Below the pieces are notes generated by a model that saw nothing but the letters and a program-made list of their open reading frames with translations, was not told the origin of the DNA and did no database searches. DNA of 42,565 nucleotides from the NCBI GenBank assembly GCA_024693325.1, contig JAILLA010000117.1, positions 1 to 42,565 on the forward strand. Reading direction: 5' to 3'. The translations under genes and the position numbers were made by a program. The DNA is from Solobacterium sp. (GTDB lineage Bacteria > Bacillota_I > Bacilli_A > Erysipelotrichales > Erysipelotrichaceae). Position 1 is the first letter of the stretch, and each line of letters starts with the position of its first letter. Shown in pieces: positions 25,722 through 34,666 of this stretch.

Positions 25722-26855
25722 ATGCTAAACCAAACCAAGATCAGACATCATCTTTACAGAATGGTCTATATTACGGCCGGAGCTTTCAGAAAAACAGAGA
25801 AAAAAGCAGTTTTTGAAAGCTTTCACGGTAAGTCATACTCGGATAATCCGAGAGCGATCAGTGAAAAACTGCATGAACTTTATCCGGACTATCAGATCAT
25901 CTGGGGATTTCAGGATCCGGAACGGATCGAATATCCTGATTATGTGAAAGCTTACAGCACTTCGTCTTTGAAATATAAAACGGAGCGGGAAACAGCTTTT
26001 GCTTTTATCCGCAATGAAGCAATGTCAGAAGACCTGCATAAAAGGAAAAACCAGATATATATCCAGACGTGGCATGGTGACAGAGGGATAAAAAGGATCC
26101 TGTACGATGCATGGGAAGGCGGCAGCCGTCCTTCCAAAGTGATGGACAGTGAAATAACGGATCTATTTGTAGTTGGCTCTGATTATGCTGAAAAACGCAT
26201 TAAAAGTGCCTTCAGATATCTTGGGCTGACGATGAAAACGGGCTGTCCCCGCAATGACTGTCTTGTTCATCCGGGGGATGATCAGGCCGTCAGGCAGCAG
26301 CTGGGTCTGCCTGCAGACTGCAGGATCCTTCTGTATGCGCCGACATTCAGAAAAGGACAAAAGGTCAGCGGTACGAATGTTGACCTTGAACAGGTACTTG
26401 GACAGCTGAATAAAAAGGGAGAAAAATGGATCTGTTTGGCTAGGGCTCATCCGAAAGCTCTCGGCATCCGGCTTGATCAGCATGAAAACATCATCGATGC
26501 CTCCCGGTATCCGGATATGTCGGATCTCATGATGATCGCAGATATGCTGATAACAGATTATTCTTCCAGTGCCGGGGATTTCATTCTGCGCATGAAACCG
26601 GTCATACTGGCCCAGTTTGACAGGGATGAATATCTGAAGAATTCCCGTGAATTCTATGCGGACTGCAGGGAAATCGGCTATTGGGTCGCCGAAAACCAGG
26701 ATGAACTGAACAGGTATATCGATCAGATGACCGGGGAGTCCGCAGCGGAAAACTGCAGAAGGATCATGGAATATTACGGGACAAATGAAACCGGTCATTC
26801 ATCAGAAGATGTCTGCCGGTGGATAGATGAAAAGTATCACCAGATGTTTCAATAA
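25722..26855 (+). CDS. CDP-glycerol glycerophosphotransferase family protein (TagB-like)
   Basis: The 377-residue GT-B-like protein contains the blocks of this family: KAVFESFHGKSYSDNPRAI, IYIQTWHGDRGIKRI with its conserved His, LLYAPTFRKGQ, RAHPKALG with a second His, and DMLITDYSSSAGDFILRMKPVI. Relatives transfer glycerol-phosphate or ribitol-phosphate from the CDP form to a lipid-linked acceptor at the inner face of the membrane. It has no transmembrane segment and its length is that of TagB-type primases, not the longer TagF polymerases, so a single glycerol-phosphate addition is likelier. A TagD-like cytidylyltransferase later in the unit would supply the donor. GGAGGT precedes the start. 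Confidence 0.88.
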   Translation: MLNQTKIRHHLYRMVYITAGAFRKTEKKAVFESFHGKSYSDNPRAISEKLHELYPDYQIIWGFQDPERIEYPDYVKAYSTSSLKYKTERETAFAFIRNEAMSEDLHKRKNQIYIQTWHGDRGIKRILYDAWEGGSRPSKVMDSEITDLFVVGSDYAEKRIKSAFRYLGLTMKTGCPRNDCLVHPGDDQAVRQQLGLPADCRILLYAPTFRKGQKVSGTNVDLEQVLGQLNKKGEKWICLARAHPKALGIRLDQHENIIDASRYPDMSDLMMIADMLITDYSSSAGDFILRMKPVILAQFDRDEYLKNSREFYADCREIGYWVAENQDELNRYIDQMTGESAAENCRRIMEYYGTNETGHSSEDVCRWIDEKYHQMFQ

Positions 26856-26881
26856 CAAACAGCAGTAAGAGGAGGTTTTAT

Positions 26882-28069
26882 ATGCCGGATATCATTGTGA
26901 TGGGAAGAAATTACACTTCAAGACTGGGAATGATCAGAGCGGCAGGCATCGCAGGTTATAACGTAAAAGTAATCAGGATCAGGAATTCCGCCAATCCGGA
27001 GACGTTTGATGAAAAAAGCAGATATGTCCAGGAGTACTGCACCGTTGATGAACATGATACCGATCGCCTTCTGGAACTGCTGAAACAGCTTGCGGCAAAG
27101 TCCTCCGAAAAGCAGATCATCATTCCTACCGATGATAATTCAGCCTTTTTTCTGGATGAGTACAGGAATTCATTGACAGACAGTTTCCTGTTTCCGGGTA
27201 TGCTGAACCCGGAAGATTCAGTCAGCTATTATATGGATAAAAAGGTACAGAAGGAACTGGCTGAAGAAGTCGGACTTCCCGTCGCAAAAGGATGGAAGCT
27301 CAGTTTTTCGGAAACTGGATTTACGGTGCCGGATGATATCAGCTTCCCTTGCTTTGTAAAACCGGAAAAAAGCATCCGGGGAAGAAAAAAGGATATGCTG
27401 AGATGCAGTACGTCGGCAGAACTGCATAAGCATTTGGATAAAGTATACGGCGACTATCGGAATGCAGGCATTTCAGGCGATCTCCTGGCTGAAGAGTTTA
27501 TCGATATCCATAAAGAATATGATCTTCCCGGATTTACCGACGGGGAAATGGTCGTCCTGCCCTTCTTTATTGAGAAAGGCCTGACATATTCGGGTGTTAC
27601 CGGAACAGGTACATTGCTGGACTGCAGCCAGTTCCAGGAAACATATGAAAAACTGTGTGCTTTAGTAAGAAAGATCGCCTTCAGGGGATTGGTCGATATA
27701 GAAGTATATGAGAATAACGGCACTGTATATTTCAATGAACTGAATCTGCGTTTCGGGGCATCGGGATATGCGGCTACCGGATACGGTATCAATCTTCCGG
27801 AGATGCTGATCAAATCTTTGCAAGGTGTACCTTTTTCAGGACAAACAGGAAAGATCACAGACCGGAAATCATTCGCAAGTGAAAAAGTCTGTTTCCAGGT
27901 TTATCTGTCAGGAAAAATCAGCTGGAAAGAATTGCAGGATATTTACAGCAAAGCTGATTTCACCTTTGTACAGAACAATGATGATCCTGAACCATACAGG
28001 GAATTTCAGAAGGGAGCCAATAAAAGACGTCTGAAATCTGCAGTAAAGAAAATACTCCGAAAGAAATGA
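26882..28069 (+). CDS. ATP-grasp carboxylate-amine ligase-like protein (tandem copy 1)
   Basis: This 395-residue protein has an N-terminal Rossmann-like pre-grasp domain opening with VMGRNYTSRLGMIRAAG. An ATP-grasp fold follows: the nucleotide-binding FPCFVKPEKSIRGRKKDM, and the metal ligands in the FNELNLRFGASGYAATGYGINLPEM block. The overall arrangement recalls D-aspartate ligase and related enzymes that join a carboxylate to an amine with ATP through an acyl-phosphate. The substrate is unknown. It has a close paralog immediately downstream, and strong AGGAGG before the ATG. In this setting it may make an amino-acid or uronamide decoration of the polymer; that is inference. Confidence 0.85.
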   Translation: MPDIIVMGRNYTSRLGMIRAAGIAGYNVKVIRIRNSANPETFDEKSRYVQEYCTVDEHDTDRLLELLKQLAAKSSEKQIIIPTDDNSAFFLDEYRNSLTDSFLFPGMLNPEDSVSYYMDKKVQKELAEEVGLPVAKGWKLSFSETGFTVPDDISFPCFVKPEKSIRGRKKDMLRCSTSAELHKHLDKVYGDYRNAGISGDLLAEEFIDIHKEYDLPGFTDGEMVVLPFFIEKGLTYSGVTGTGTLLDCSQFQETYEKLCALVRKIAFRGLVDIEVYENNGTVYFNELNLRFGASGYAATGYGINLPEMLIKSLQGVPFSGQTGKITDRKSFASEKVCFQVYLSGKISWKELQDIYSKADFTFVQNNDDPEPYREFQKGANKRRLKSAVKKILRKK

Positions 28070-28094
28070 AACAAATAACAGAAGGAACAGGAAA

Positions 28095-29330
28095 ATGACG
28101 TTAATGGAAAAGCCTGATGTAATCGTACTTGGAAGAAATTATTCAACGCCTTTAGGAATTATCCGTTCACTCGGAAAAGAAGGATATCACGTTGATATGC
28201 TTTATATCACTGCCGGGAAAGATGCAGTTAAAATTGTCGAAGCTTCCAAATATATACGGAAAACAGTGATCGTTTCCGGCAGGGAAGATGAAAAAGTGAT
28301 CAAAGCGCTTCTCGAACAGAAGAAAGACAATGGGGAAAAATGTGTTCTTTTCCCGTCAGATGACTTTTCCTGCTTATGTATCGACAGAAACAGGGGGATC
28401 TTGAAGGAACATTTCATTCTCCCGTATACAGCGGAAAACAGCATATCGTTTTATATGGACAAGACGGAACAAAGCAGACTGGCGGCAGAGGCCGGGTTAA
28501 AAACGGCGGAAGAATGGGTCATTTCACTGCGGGAAGATATTGTTTCGATTCCTGAAGGCATCAAATATCCCTGTTTTGTGAAACCGCTGGTCAGCGCAAA
28601 GGGCGGGAAATCCGAACTGAGAAAATGCGGCAGCCGGAAAGAACTTGTTGACAGGCTGAATAAAATGCAGGAAAGCAGCCGGGACCGCAGTGTTCTGGTT
28701 CAAGAATATCTGAATATCATAACGGAATACACAATGGATGGTGTCTGCAAAGACCAGGACATCCTGCTGCCCGGAATTATAAAAAAGAATGTGATTGCCA
28801 GACATAACCGCGGTGTGACCCTATGCGGTACCATGGTAAAACCGGATGAGATAGCAGACAGTCTTCCGGCTATCTTCCGTTTTTTAAAGAGCGTCCGTTT
28901 TACCGGGATGTTTGATATGGAAATGCTGTTGACGGATAAAGGACTCTATTTTGGAGAACTTAATATGCGGTTCGGCGGACCAAGCTATGCTTATACAAGA
29001 TGCGGTGTAAATCTGCCTACGGTCACTGTACGGGCACTATGCAGCAATGATGAGCTTCCGCAGGAAAACGGAATGGTTTTCGGCAGGACATTTGTGAACA
29101 ATAAGGTCGCCTGGGAAGATTATGCAGATGCTTTCCTGACGGGAAAGGGATTGAACAAACTGCTGGACAGCTGTGATTTTACTCTGCTGTCAGACGAAGA
29201 AGATCCGGAACCAGAAAAGCTGTTCACGGAAATACAGGTTCCTGTTTACAGGAAGTCAGAGAAACGCAATATAGCGAAAAAACATGTTAAATCGCTGTTA
29301 TCATTTGTTAAAGCAGGTAAAAATGAGTGA
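28095..29330 (+). CDS. ATP-grasp carboxylate-amine ligase-like protein (tandem copy 2)
   Basis: This 411-residue protein is a paralog of the preceding gene. The same opening motif (VLGRNYSTPLGIIRSLG), the same SFYMDKTEQ and YPCFVKPLVSAKGG blocks, and the matching metal-binding block FGELNMRFGGPSYAYTRCGVNLPTV are present. The rest has diverged well, so the two probably use different substrates. A basic C-terminal tail (KKHVKSLLSFVKAGK) is added. It overlaps the acetyltransferase gene by eight bases, so the two are translationally coupled. Same ligase inference as copy 1. Confidence 0.85.
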   Translation: MTLMEKPDVIVLGRNYSTPLGIIRSLGKEGYHVDMLYITAGKDAVKIVEASKYIRKTVIVSGREDEKVIKALLEQKKDNGEKCVLFPSDDFSCLCIDRNRGILKEHFILPYTAENSISFYMDKTEQSRLAAEAGLKTAEEWVISLREDIVSIPEGIKYPCFVKPLVSAKGGKSELRKCGSRKELVDRLNKMQESSRDRSVLVQEYLNIITEYTMDGVCKDQDILLPGIIKKNVIARHNRGVTLCGTMVKPDEIADSLPAIFRFLKSVRFTGMFDMEMLLTDKGLYFGELNMRFGGPSYAYTRCGVNLPTVTVRALCSNDELPQENGMVFGRTFVNNKVAWEDYADAFLTGKGLNKLLDSCDFTLLSDEEDPEPEKLFTEIQVPVYRKSEKRNIAKKHVKSLLSFVKAGKNE

Positions 29331-29910
29331 AATAAGAATTGTTGAGAAACCGGATGAGATATCATATGATGATCTGCATGAACTGATCTATCTTTCACAT
29401 GCAGAAAACCGTCAGAACGGGTTTAATGTCGCGACAGCTGAAATGAGCGGTGAAGAACTGGAAGCGCATATCGGCAAGGGTGGAAAATGTTTTGTGACGA
29501 TGGATGGTGATAAACCTGTTGGAATGACAGCGGTGCGTGTCAGGAAAAACCACTATGGTCCCGGACAGGCTGTGGAACAGATCCTGGTTGCGGTTCTTCC
29601 GGAATACAGGAGAAAAGGGATCAGCACATTGATGCATGAAGAAGTTGTCAGGTACGCACGTGAGAACCGGATCCCGGTCATTCAGGTGCGTACAGCAGCC
29701 AACAACAAAAACATGCAGAAGACATGTTTAAGCTGGGGATTTCAGTATATTGATTTTATGTCTTTCTCAGGTATTGATCATTATACTGTAGTCCTTATGA
29801 AATGGCTGGACAAAGAACCGTCAAATCTGATGGGAATGAAAATGAGATATTACTTAAAACGTCTTTATGTCATGGCTAAATATGCCCCGGGGAAAAAGAA
29901 AAGATTTTAG
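29323..29910 (+). CDS. GNAT-family N-acetyltransferase
   Basis: The 195-residue protein has the GNAT fold, with the acetyl-CoA-binding motif VAVLPEYRRKGISTLMHEEVVRYARE (R/Q-x-x-G-x-G/A-like) and the following strand with TAANNKNMQKTCLSWGFQ. It should acetylate an amino group, perhaps that of an amino sugar or of an amino acid attached by the neighbouring ATP-grasp proteins. I chose the ATG at 29323 because it overlaps the previous gene's stop in the usual coupled fashion and fits the family start. The C-terminus has a short basic tail after RYYLKRLYVMAKYA. Confidence 0.85.
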   Translation: MSEIRIVEKPDEISYDDLHELIYLSHAENRQNGFNVATAEMSGEELEAHIGKGGKCFVTMDGDKPVGMTAVRVRKNHYGPGQAVEQILVAVLPEYRRKGISTLMHEEVVRYARENRIPVIQVRTAANNKNMQKTCLSWGFQYIDFMSFSGIDHYTVVLMKWLDKEPSNLMGMKMRYYLKRLYVMAKYAPGKKKRF

Positions 29911-29958
29911 TGTATGCGTCTGAAACAGTGCAGTATACAGAGATAAAGAAGGAATACT

Positions 29959-31026
29959 ATGAGCGGAATTATTACAAAGATCAGCAGGCATATACCGGAT
30001 CATTTTAAGAACAGCAGAATGTTTGTTAATATGGTGAGTTTTTTAAGTTACCCGCTTATTAATACCGATCAGCAGTTTAGCCATAATGCTGAAGAGACAA
30101 TAAAATCTGTTATGAAAAAGAATCCCGATGTCAGCAGACAAGGACTCCGCATGGATATTCTGAAAGAATACTACGCTTATGACATTACACCGGAAGAATA
30201 CATGAAGTTTGGTTTTGCCGGCAAAAACGATGCAGAACGCAGAACGTTCTGTCCGGGATACAGGAATGTAAGGGCAGCAAAAACAGCGCAGAATTCCGTA
30301 TGGCCTGAAAATAAATATGAAAGATATCTGATGATCAAAGATTACGTCAAAAGGGATGTCGTATATATCAGAAATGATGAGAACATGGAGCAGAATGTCA
30401 AAGCGTTCGCTGAAAAGTACAGCCGTTTTGTAGGGAAACCCGTTTCCGGTTCCAAAGGACATGGTATTATTTCCGTCAATGCGGATGATACCACCCTGCT
30501 GGAAGAAAAAATCAGAAGTTCAAAAAACGGATATATGCTGGAAGAAATGATCATTCAGGCAGATGCTCTTGCGCGGTTTCATCCGGGAAGCGTCAATACG
30601 ATCAGATTTGTTTCGGCAGCGGATAAAAACGGGGAGATCAGACATCTTTTCGCACTTCTCAGAACGGGAAGGGGAGGCAGTTTTGTAGATAATATCGGCA
30701 GCGGGGGAATGGCGGCCGCAATTGATCTGCAAAACGGAGTTGTGTATACTGACGGGATCAACGGAGACATGTATTATAAGGCTCATCCGGATACCGGCGT
30801 GGTTTTCAGGGGTGCGGTGATTCCTGAATGGAAAGAGCTTCTGAATATCGTGGATCAGGTCCACAGCAAGTACAGTTCCCAGAAAATGATGGGTTTTGAT
30901 TTTGCTTACAGTGACAAGGGCTGGGATATCGTTGAGATCAACCCGGCTCCATCCGTGAGATCATTTCAGGCGATCTCCGGTGAAGGGATGATGCCTGTAC
31001 TTAAAGAAATCGGTCTGTTCGGTTGA
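29959..31026 (+). CDS. Sugar-transfer-associated ATP-grasp protein
   Basis: The 355-residue protein matches the ATP-grasp type linked to sugar-transfer loci: YMKFGFAGKNDAERR in the N-terminal half, FVGKPVSGSKGHGI as the nucleotide-binding strand-turn, YMLEEMIIQ, and the metal-binding end DIVEINPAPSVRSFQ. This is a third ATP-grasp kind, distinct from the tandem pair. Members commonly sit in capsule and O-antigen loci but their reaction is unknown. A carboxylate ligation to a polymer component is the likely chemistry. AAGGA precedes the ATG. Confidence 0.85.
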   Translation: MSGIITKISRHIPDHFKNSRMFVNMVSFLSYPLINTDQQFSHNAEETIKSVMKKNPDVSRQGLRMDILKEYYAYDITPEEYMKFGFAGKNDAERRTFCPGYRNVRAAKTAQNSVWPENKYERYLMIKDYVKRDVVYIRNDENMEQNVKAFAEKYSRFVGKPVSGSKGHGIISVNADDTTLLEEKIRSSKNGYMLEEMIIQADALARFHPGSVNTIRFVSAADKNGEIRHLFALLRTGRGGSFVDNIGSGGMAAAIDLQNGVVYTDGINGDMYYKAHPDTGVVFRGAVIPEWKELLNIVDQVHSKYSSQKMMGFDFAYSDKGWDIVEINPAPSVRSFQAISGEGMMPVLKEIGLFG

Positions 31027-31034
31027 GGATCGAT

Positions 31035-31080
31035 GAGTAAACAAACCTTGAAGTATGATTCAAAACAGGTTAGTTTATTC
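31035..31080 (+). promoter_or_regulatory. Long imperfect stem-loop in the leader of the flippase gene
   Basis: GAGTAAAC pairs with GTTTATTC (one wobble), then AACCT with AGGTT, then TGAA with TTCA around a six-base loop, with one A/A mismatch and a four-base bulge. The total is 17 base pairs in 46 bases. No T-run follows and the wzx ribosome site AAGGTGATG begins a few bases later. It may slow ribosomes, protect the mRNA or be a processing site. Confidence 0.6.
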
Positions 31081-31098
31081 AGATGAAGGTGATGATTT

Positions 31099-32676
31099 AT
31101 GGCTAAAAAAACACAGTCCAGAACTATTAACTCGATCAGGAATGTTGTGACCGGTTTTGGCGGACAGATGCTGGCAACAATTTTGCGATTTGTAGTCAGA
31201 ACTGTTTTTATAAAGACATTAGGCAAAAGTTATCTTGGAATCAACGGACTGTTTTCAGATATTCTGACAATGCTCTCTTTGACAGAACTTGGTTTTGATA
31301 CGGCAATTAATTTCAAATTGTACGAACCGCTTGCAAAAGGTGATGATAAACGTGTACGCGTTTTGATGAAGTTCTACAAAAAAGCATACCGTGCTGTAGG
31401 AAGTGTTATCCTGATTCTGGGTATCTGTCTGATCCCAACGCTTCCCTTTATTATTAAAGACTATGATTCTCTGGCTGTTCTGGGAATCAATGCGAGTCTG
31501 ATATTTATGCTGCACATTCTCCGCACTGCAAGTTCATATCTGTTTTTTGCCTACAGAAGCGCGGTCGTAAAAGCGGACCAGAAGAAATATATACTCGATA
31601 TCGCAGGTTTTTTTGTGACGATCGCAACAAATGTTACCAAGATCATTGTCCTTGTATTCTATAAGGATTTCATGGCTTATACAGCCACTGTCATTGTATT
31701 CAATATTCTGCAGAATATAGTCAATGCGGTAATTGCCCAAAAGATGTATCCGCAGTTCTTTAAGCATGAAGATGACGATCTCAGCAAAGAAGAAATCATG
31801 GATATGATGAAAGACTGCGGCGCATTGTTTGTATATAAAGTCAATAATGTCGTCGTTAAGGCAACCGATAATACGGTCATCAGCGCGTTTATCGGTCTGG
31901 CGACAGTCGGCATGTATTCAAACTACCTGCTGTTTTACACGACGATCCGCAGTCTGTTTGACAAAGTGTATACTGCTATCAAGGCCAGTATGGGGAACCT
32001 GTTTGCGACGGAATCCATTGATAAGAAGTACGCTTTTTTCAAGATCATGAATTTTATGGCAATTGTTCTCTTTGGAACGGCTGGTGTCGGTGTAGCTGTC
32101 TGTGCGGATGAACTGATCACTGTATGGGTAGGTGGAGACTACGTGATCCCGCAGCCGTTTGCCATACTGATCGGCACTGAGATCCTCTTCCATGGACTGA
32201 AAATCAATCTGGGACAGATCAGAAATGTCAGCGGTGTGTTCCGCCAGATGTGGTTCAGACCGGTCCTCGGTGTTATCATCAACCTTGGAGTTTCGATCAC
32301 ACTTGTACAGATTTATGGCATTTACGGTGTAATTATTGGTACAATTACTGCGGATATACTGACGAATTTTATGGTCGATCCTTCGGTCATACACAAATAC
32401 AGCTTCAATAATTACCGGCCGGTATCCGATTACTACAAGACGAATCTGAAGTATTTGGCGATACTGACTGCCGTATGTACAGCTGATTTCTTCATCTGCA
32501 GAACATTCCTGGCCGGATACGGATGGCTTTCGGTGATCGTTCATGTCATCATTGTGGGCTGTTCGGTTCCGCTTTGCTTTATTCTGCTGTATAGAAATGC
32601 AAATGAATGCCAGTATCTGATCAGAACGATCAGGCGGGTCCTGAATCTGTTTGTAAAAAGGATAAAAAGAATATGA
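31099..32676 (+). CDS. wzx: Polysaccharide flippase (Wzx type, MOP superfamily)
   Basis: This 525-residue integral membrane protein has about 14 hydrophobic segments and the start typical of oligosaccharide flippases (NVVTGFGGQMLATILRFVVRTVFIKTLGKSYLGINGLFSDIL). Flippases turn the undecaprenyl-diphosphate-linked repeat unit to the outside of the membrane. Its length and basic C-terminus (RRVLNLFVKRIKRI) fit the family. The stop overlaps the start of the TagD-like gene by four bases. Together with the Wzy polymerase below it shows that the polymer is made by the Wzx/Wzy route and not by an ABC transporter. Confidence 0.92.
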   Translation: MAKKTQSRTINSIRNVVTGFGGQMLATILRFVVRTVFIKTLGKSYLGINGLFSDILTMLSLTELGFDTAINFKLYEPLAKGDDKRVRVLMKFYKKAYRAVGSVILILGICLIPTLPFIIKDYDSLAVLGINASLIFMLHILRTASSYLFFAYRSAVVKADQKKYILDIAGFFVTIATNVTKIIVLVFYKDFMAYTATVIVFNILQNIVNAVIAQKMYPQFFKHEDDDLSKEEIMDMMKDCGALFVYKVNNVVVKATDNTVISAFIGLATVGMYSNYLLFYTTIRSLFDKVYTAIKASMGNLFATESIDKKYAFFKIMNFMAIVLFGTAGVGVAVCADELITVWVGGDYVIPQPFAILIGTEILFHGLKINLGQIRNVSGVFRQMWFRPVLGVIINLGVSITLVQIYGIYGVIIGTITADILTNFMVDPSVIHKYSFNNYRPVSDYYKTNLKYLAILTAVCTADFFICRTFLAGYGWLSVIVHVIIVGCSVPLCFILLYRNANECQYLIRTIRRVLNLFVKRIKRI

Positions 32677-33104
32677 AAAAATATAAAGTTGGTTATACAC
32701 AGGGCGTATATGACATGTTTCATGTCGGACATCTCAATATTCTGAATCATGCAAAAGAACAGTGTGAGACATTGATCGTCGGTGTGAACGCGGATGAGCT
32801 GGTGAAGCAGTATAAGCATAAGACACCGGTGATTCCGGAAGATCAGAGATATGAGATAGTGCGCAATATCAAGGCGGTCGATGAATGCCTGATCGTACAT
32901 ACCCTTGATAAGGAAGAGACATGGAAGCAGCTTCACTTTGACGCGATCTTCATCGGCGATGACTGGAAAGGAAATCCCAGATGGGAACAGACCAGGATCG
33001 ATCTGGCAAAGATCGGGGTGGATGTTGTTTTCCTGCCGCATACTGACGGTGTCACAAGTACGATGCTGAGACCGGAGAGTGAGCATCGCGTCAAGGATGA
33101 ATGA
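32673..33104 (+). CDS. Cytidylyltransferase, probable glycerol-3-phosphate cytidylyltransferase (TagD-like)
   Basis: The 143-residue nucleotidyltransferase has the HxGH motif in GVYDMFHVGHL, then ADELVKQYKHK, IFIGDDWKG, and the end LPHTDGVTSTMLR, closely like TagD (GDDWEG, LPRTEGISTT). The reaction would be CTP plus glycerol-3-phosphate to CDP-glycerol, the donor for the TagB-like transferase in the same unit. Other alcohol-phosphates such as phosphocholine remain possible. The start at 32673 overlaps the wzx stop by four bases; an earlier in-frame start lies inside wzx. Confidence 0.85.
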   Translation: MKKYKVGYTQGVYDMFHVGHLNILNHAKEQCETLIVGVNADELVKQYKHKTPVIPEDQRYEIVRNIKAVDECLIVHTLDKEETWKQLHFDAIFIGDDWKGNPRWEQTRIDLAKIGVDVVFLPHTDGVTSTMLRPESEHRVKDE

Positions 33105-33117
33105 TCAGGTCATTCAT
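33097..33117 (+). terminator. Hairpin across the TagD-like stop codon
   Basis: ATGAATGA and TCATTCAT form a perfect 8-bp stem with a five-base loop that includes the TGA stop. ATTGTTGTG follows. It is AT-rich, so it is only a weak terminator, but it sits just upstream of a new promoter. Confidence 0.5.
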
Positions 33118-33145
33118 ATTGTTGTGTACAAAAAGACTATGTTTG

Positions 33146-33174
33146 TAGACCGATTTCTGCTAAACTGATATAGA
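33146..33174 (+). promoter_or_regulatory. Internal promoter before the sugar transferase
   Basis: TAGACC (33146-33151) and TATAGA (33169-33174) are 17 bases apart, and the -10 is preceded by TGA, an extended -10. It marks a second transcription unit of the polysaccharide locus that begins with the initiating transferase. Confidence 0.5.
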
Positions 33175-33203
33175 ATTTATTTATAGAAACAGTGTGAAAA
33201 ACT

Positions 33204-34613
33204 ATGCAGAGAAGAAATGATCAGACAAAAAGAAATATCCTGCTTCATACGGTAAAGATCTTGAATGCTCTTTTGATTGCGCTTCCTTTTGCATATGTGT
33301 GGTTTGCTTTTTACCGGAGAGATATCATCTCACCGTTTCTGGGCAGAGGCAATTATGTTGTCATCCTTCTGTATATTCTGATGTATTACATATGCGGGAA
33401 AACCTATGATGCGTTTACTATTTCATATAATAAAGTACATGTCATGGTATACAGCCAGATGCTGGCAGCAATCGTTTCGGACGGTGTTCTTTACATGGTG
33501 ATATGGCTGCTGATCAAGCGGCATTATCCTGCTTTAGGGCCTGTATTACTGTGTATCGCCGGACAGCTGCTCATGTCGATATGCTGGTCATACGGTTCTC
33601 AGAAATGGTACTACAATACATTTCGTGCAAGAAAAACGGCGATCATCTGGGATGAACAGACAGGTTGGGAAGATCTGATCAGTCAGTATAATCTGGACAA
33701 GAAATTTGAAATTTCAAAGCGTATTAATATCAAAGACTGTATCCGGGATATGTCGCTGCTGAGCGATGCTGAAGCTGTATTCCTTACTGATATTCACAGC
33801 CATGACCGCAACACAGTCATCAAATACTGTGTCGAAAACGGCATTCCGGCATTTATAGTTCCGCGTATCGGGGATGTTCTGATGAGCGGTGCCAAGAGGA
33901 TCCAGATGTTCCATCTTCCGATTCTTCGTCTTGACCGCTATAATCCTTCTCCTGAATATCTGATCATTAAAAGGGTGTTTGATTTCTGCGCATCCCTCCT
34001 GGCTTTGATCATCCTGTCGCCCCTGATGATCGTTACGGCACTGATCATCAAAAAGGATGGCGGTCCTGCTTTCTATAAACAATGCAGGCTGACAAAGGAC
34101 GGAAAAGAGTTTGATGTCCTGAAGTTCAGAAGCATGCGGGTAGATGCTGAGAAGGACGGTGTTGCAAGATTGTCCACCGGAGAGAAGGATGACAGAATTA
34201 CACCGGTCGGAAAAGTGATCCGGAAATACAGGATCGATGAACTGCCTCAGCTGATCAATATTCTCAAAGGCGACATGAGTATTGTCGGGCCAAGACCTGA
34301 GCGTCCAGAAATCGCCGCAAAGTACGAGCAGACACTTCCGGAATTCAGGCTGAGGCTTCAGGCAAAATGCGGTCTGACCGGCTACGCGCAGGTATACGGA
34401 AAGTACAACACCACGCCATATGAAAAGCTGAAGATGGATCTTATGTACCTGTCTAATCCGTCCCTGATTCAGGACCTGAGCATTATATTCGCTACGATAA
34501 AAATTATATTCATTCCTGAAAGCACAGAGGGCGTGGCAGAAGGCGCTGTCACCGCAATGGATCAGTCCCTTGCCGGACAGAATCAGAAAGATGACAGAAA
34601 CAGTACAGAATGA
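33204..34613 (+). CDS. Initiating sugar transferase (polyprenyl-phosphate phosphoglycosyltransferase)
   Basis: The 469-residue protein has four to five N-terminal membrane segments, a soluble middle domain, and the C-terminal bacterial sugar transferase domain. This domain starts with KRVFDFCASLLALIILSPLMI and has FYKQCRLTKDGKEFDVLKFRSM, KYRIDELPQLINILKGDMSIVGPRPE and the close GLTGYAQVYGK. It transfers a sugar-1-phosphate to undecaprenyl phosphate, beginning the repeat unit. The N-terminal plus soluble layout is that of WbaP/WcaJ/CpsE-type enzymes. The first sugar (often Glc, Gal or an N-acetyl sugar) cannot be told. The ribosome site is weak (GTGTGAAAAACT). Confidence 0.93.
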   Translation: MQRRNDQTKRNILLHTVKILNALLIALPFAYVWFAFYRRDIISPFLGRGNYVVILLYILMYYICGKTYDAFTISYNKVHVMVYSQMLAAIVSDGVLYMVIWLLIKRHYPALGPVLLCIAGQLLMSICWSYGSQKWYYNTFRARKTAIIWDEQTGWEDLISQYNLDKKFEISKRINIKDCIRDMSLLSDAEAVFLTDIHSHDRNTVIKYCVENGIPAFIVPRIGDVLMSGAKRIQMFHLPILRLDRYNPSPEYLIIKRVFDFCASLLALIILSPLMIVTALIIKKDGGPAFYKQCRLTKDGKEFDVLKFRSMRVDAEKDGVARLSTGEKDDRITPVGKVIRKYRIDELPQLINILKGDMSIVGPRPERPEIAAKYEQTLPEFRLRLQAKCGLTGYAQVYGKYNTTPYEKLKMDLMYLSNPSLIQDLSIIFATIKIIFIPESTEGVAEGAVTAMDQSLAGQNQKDDRNSTE

Positions 34614-34666
34614 GTGCCGGCAGGCGGGCAGATCATTTTGTACCGTTTTTGTTGTGAGGAAGGAAG

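Noticed and set aside
31918..32700. A 260-codon minus-strand frame opposite wzx
   Set aside because: It is a shadow of the flippase frame, highly charged without a fold signature.
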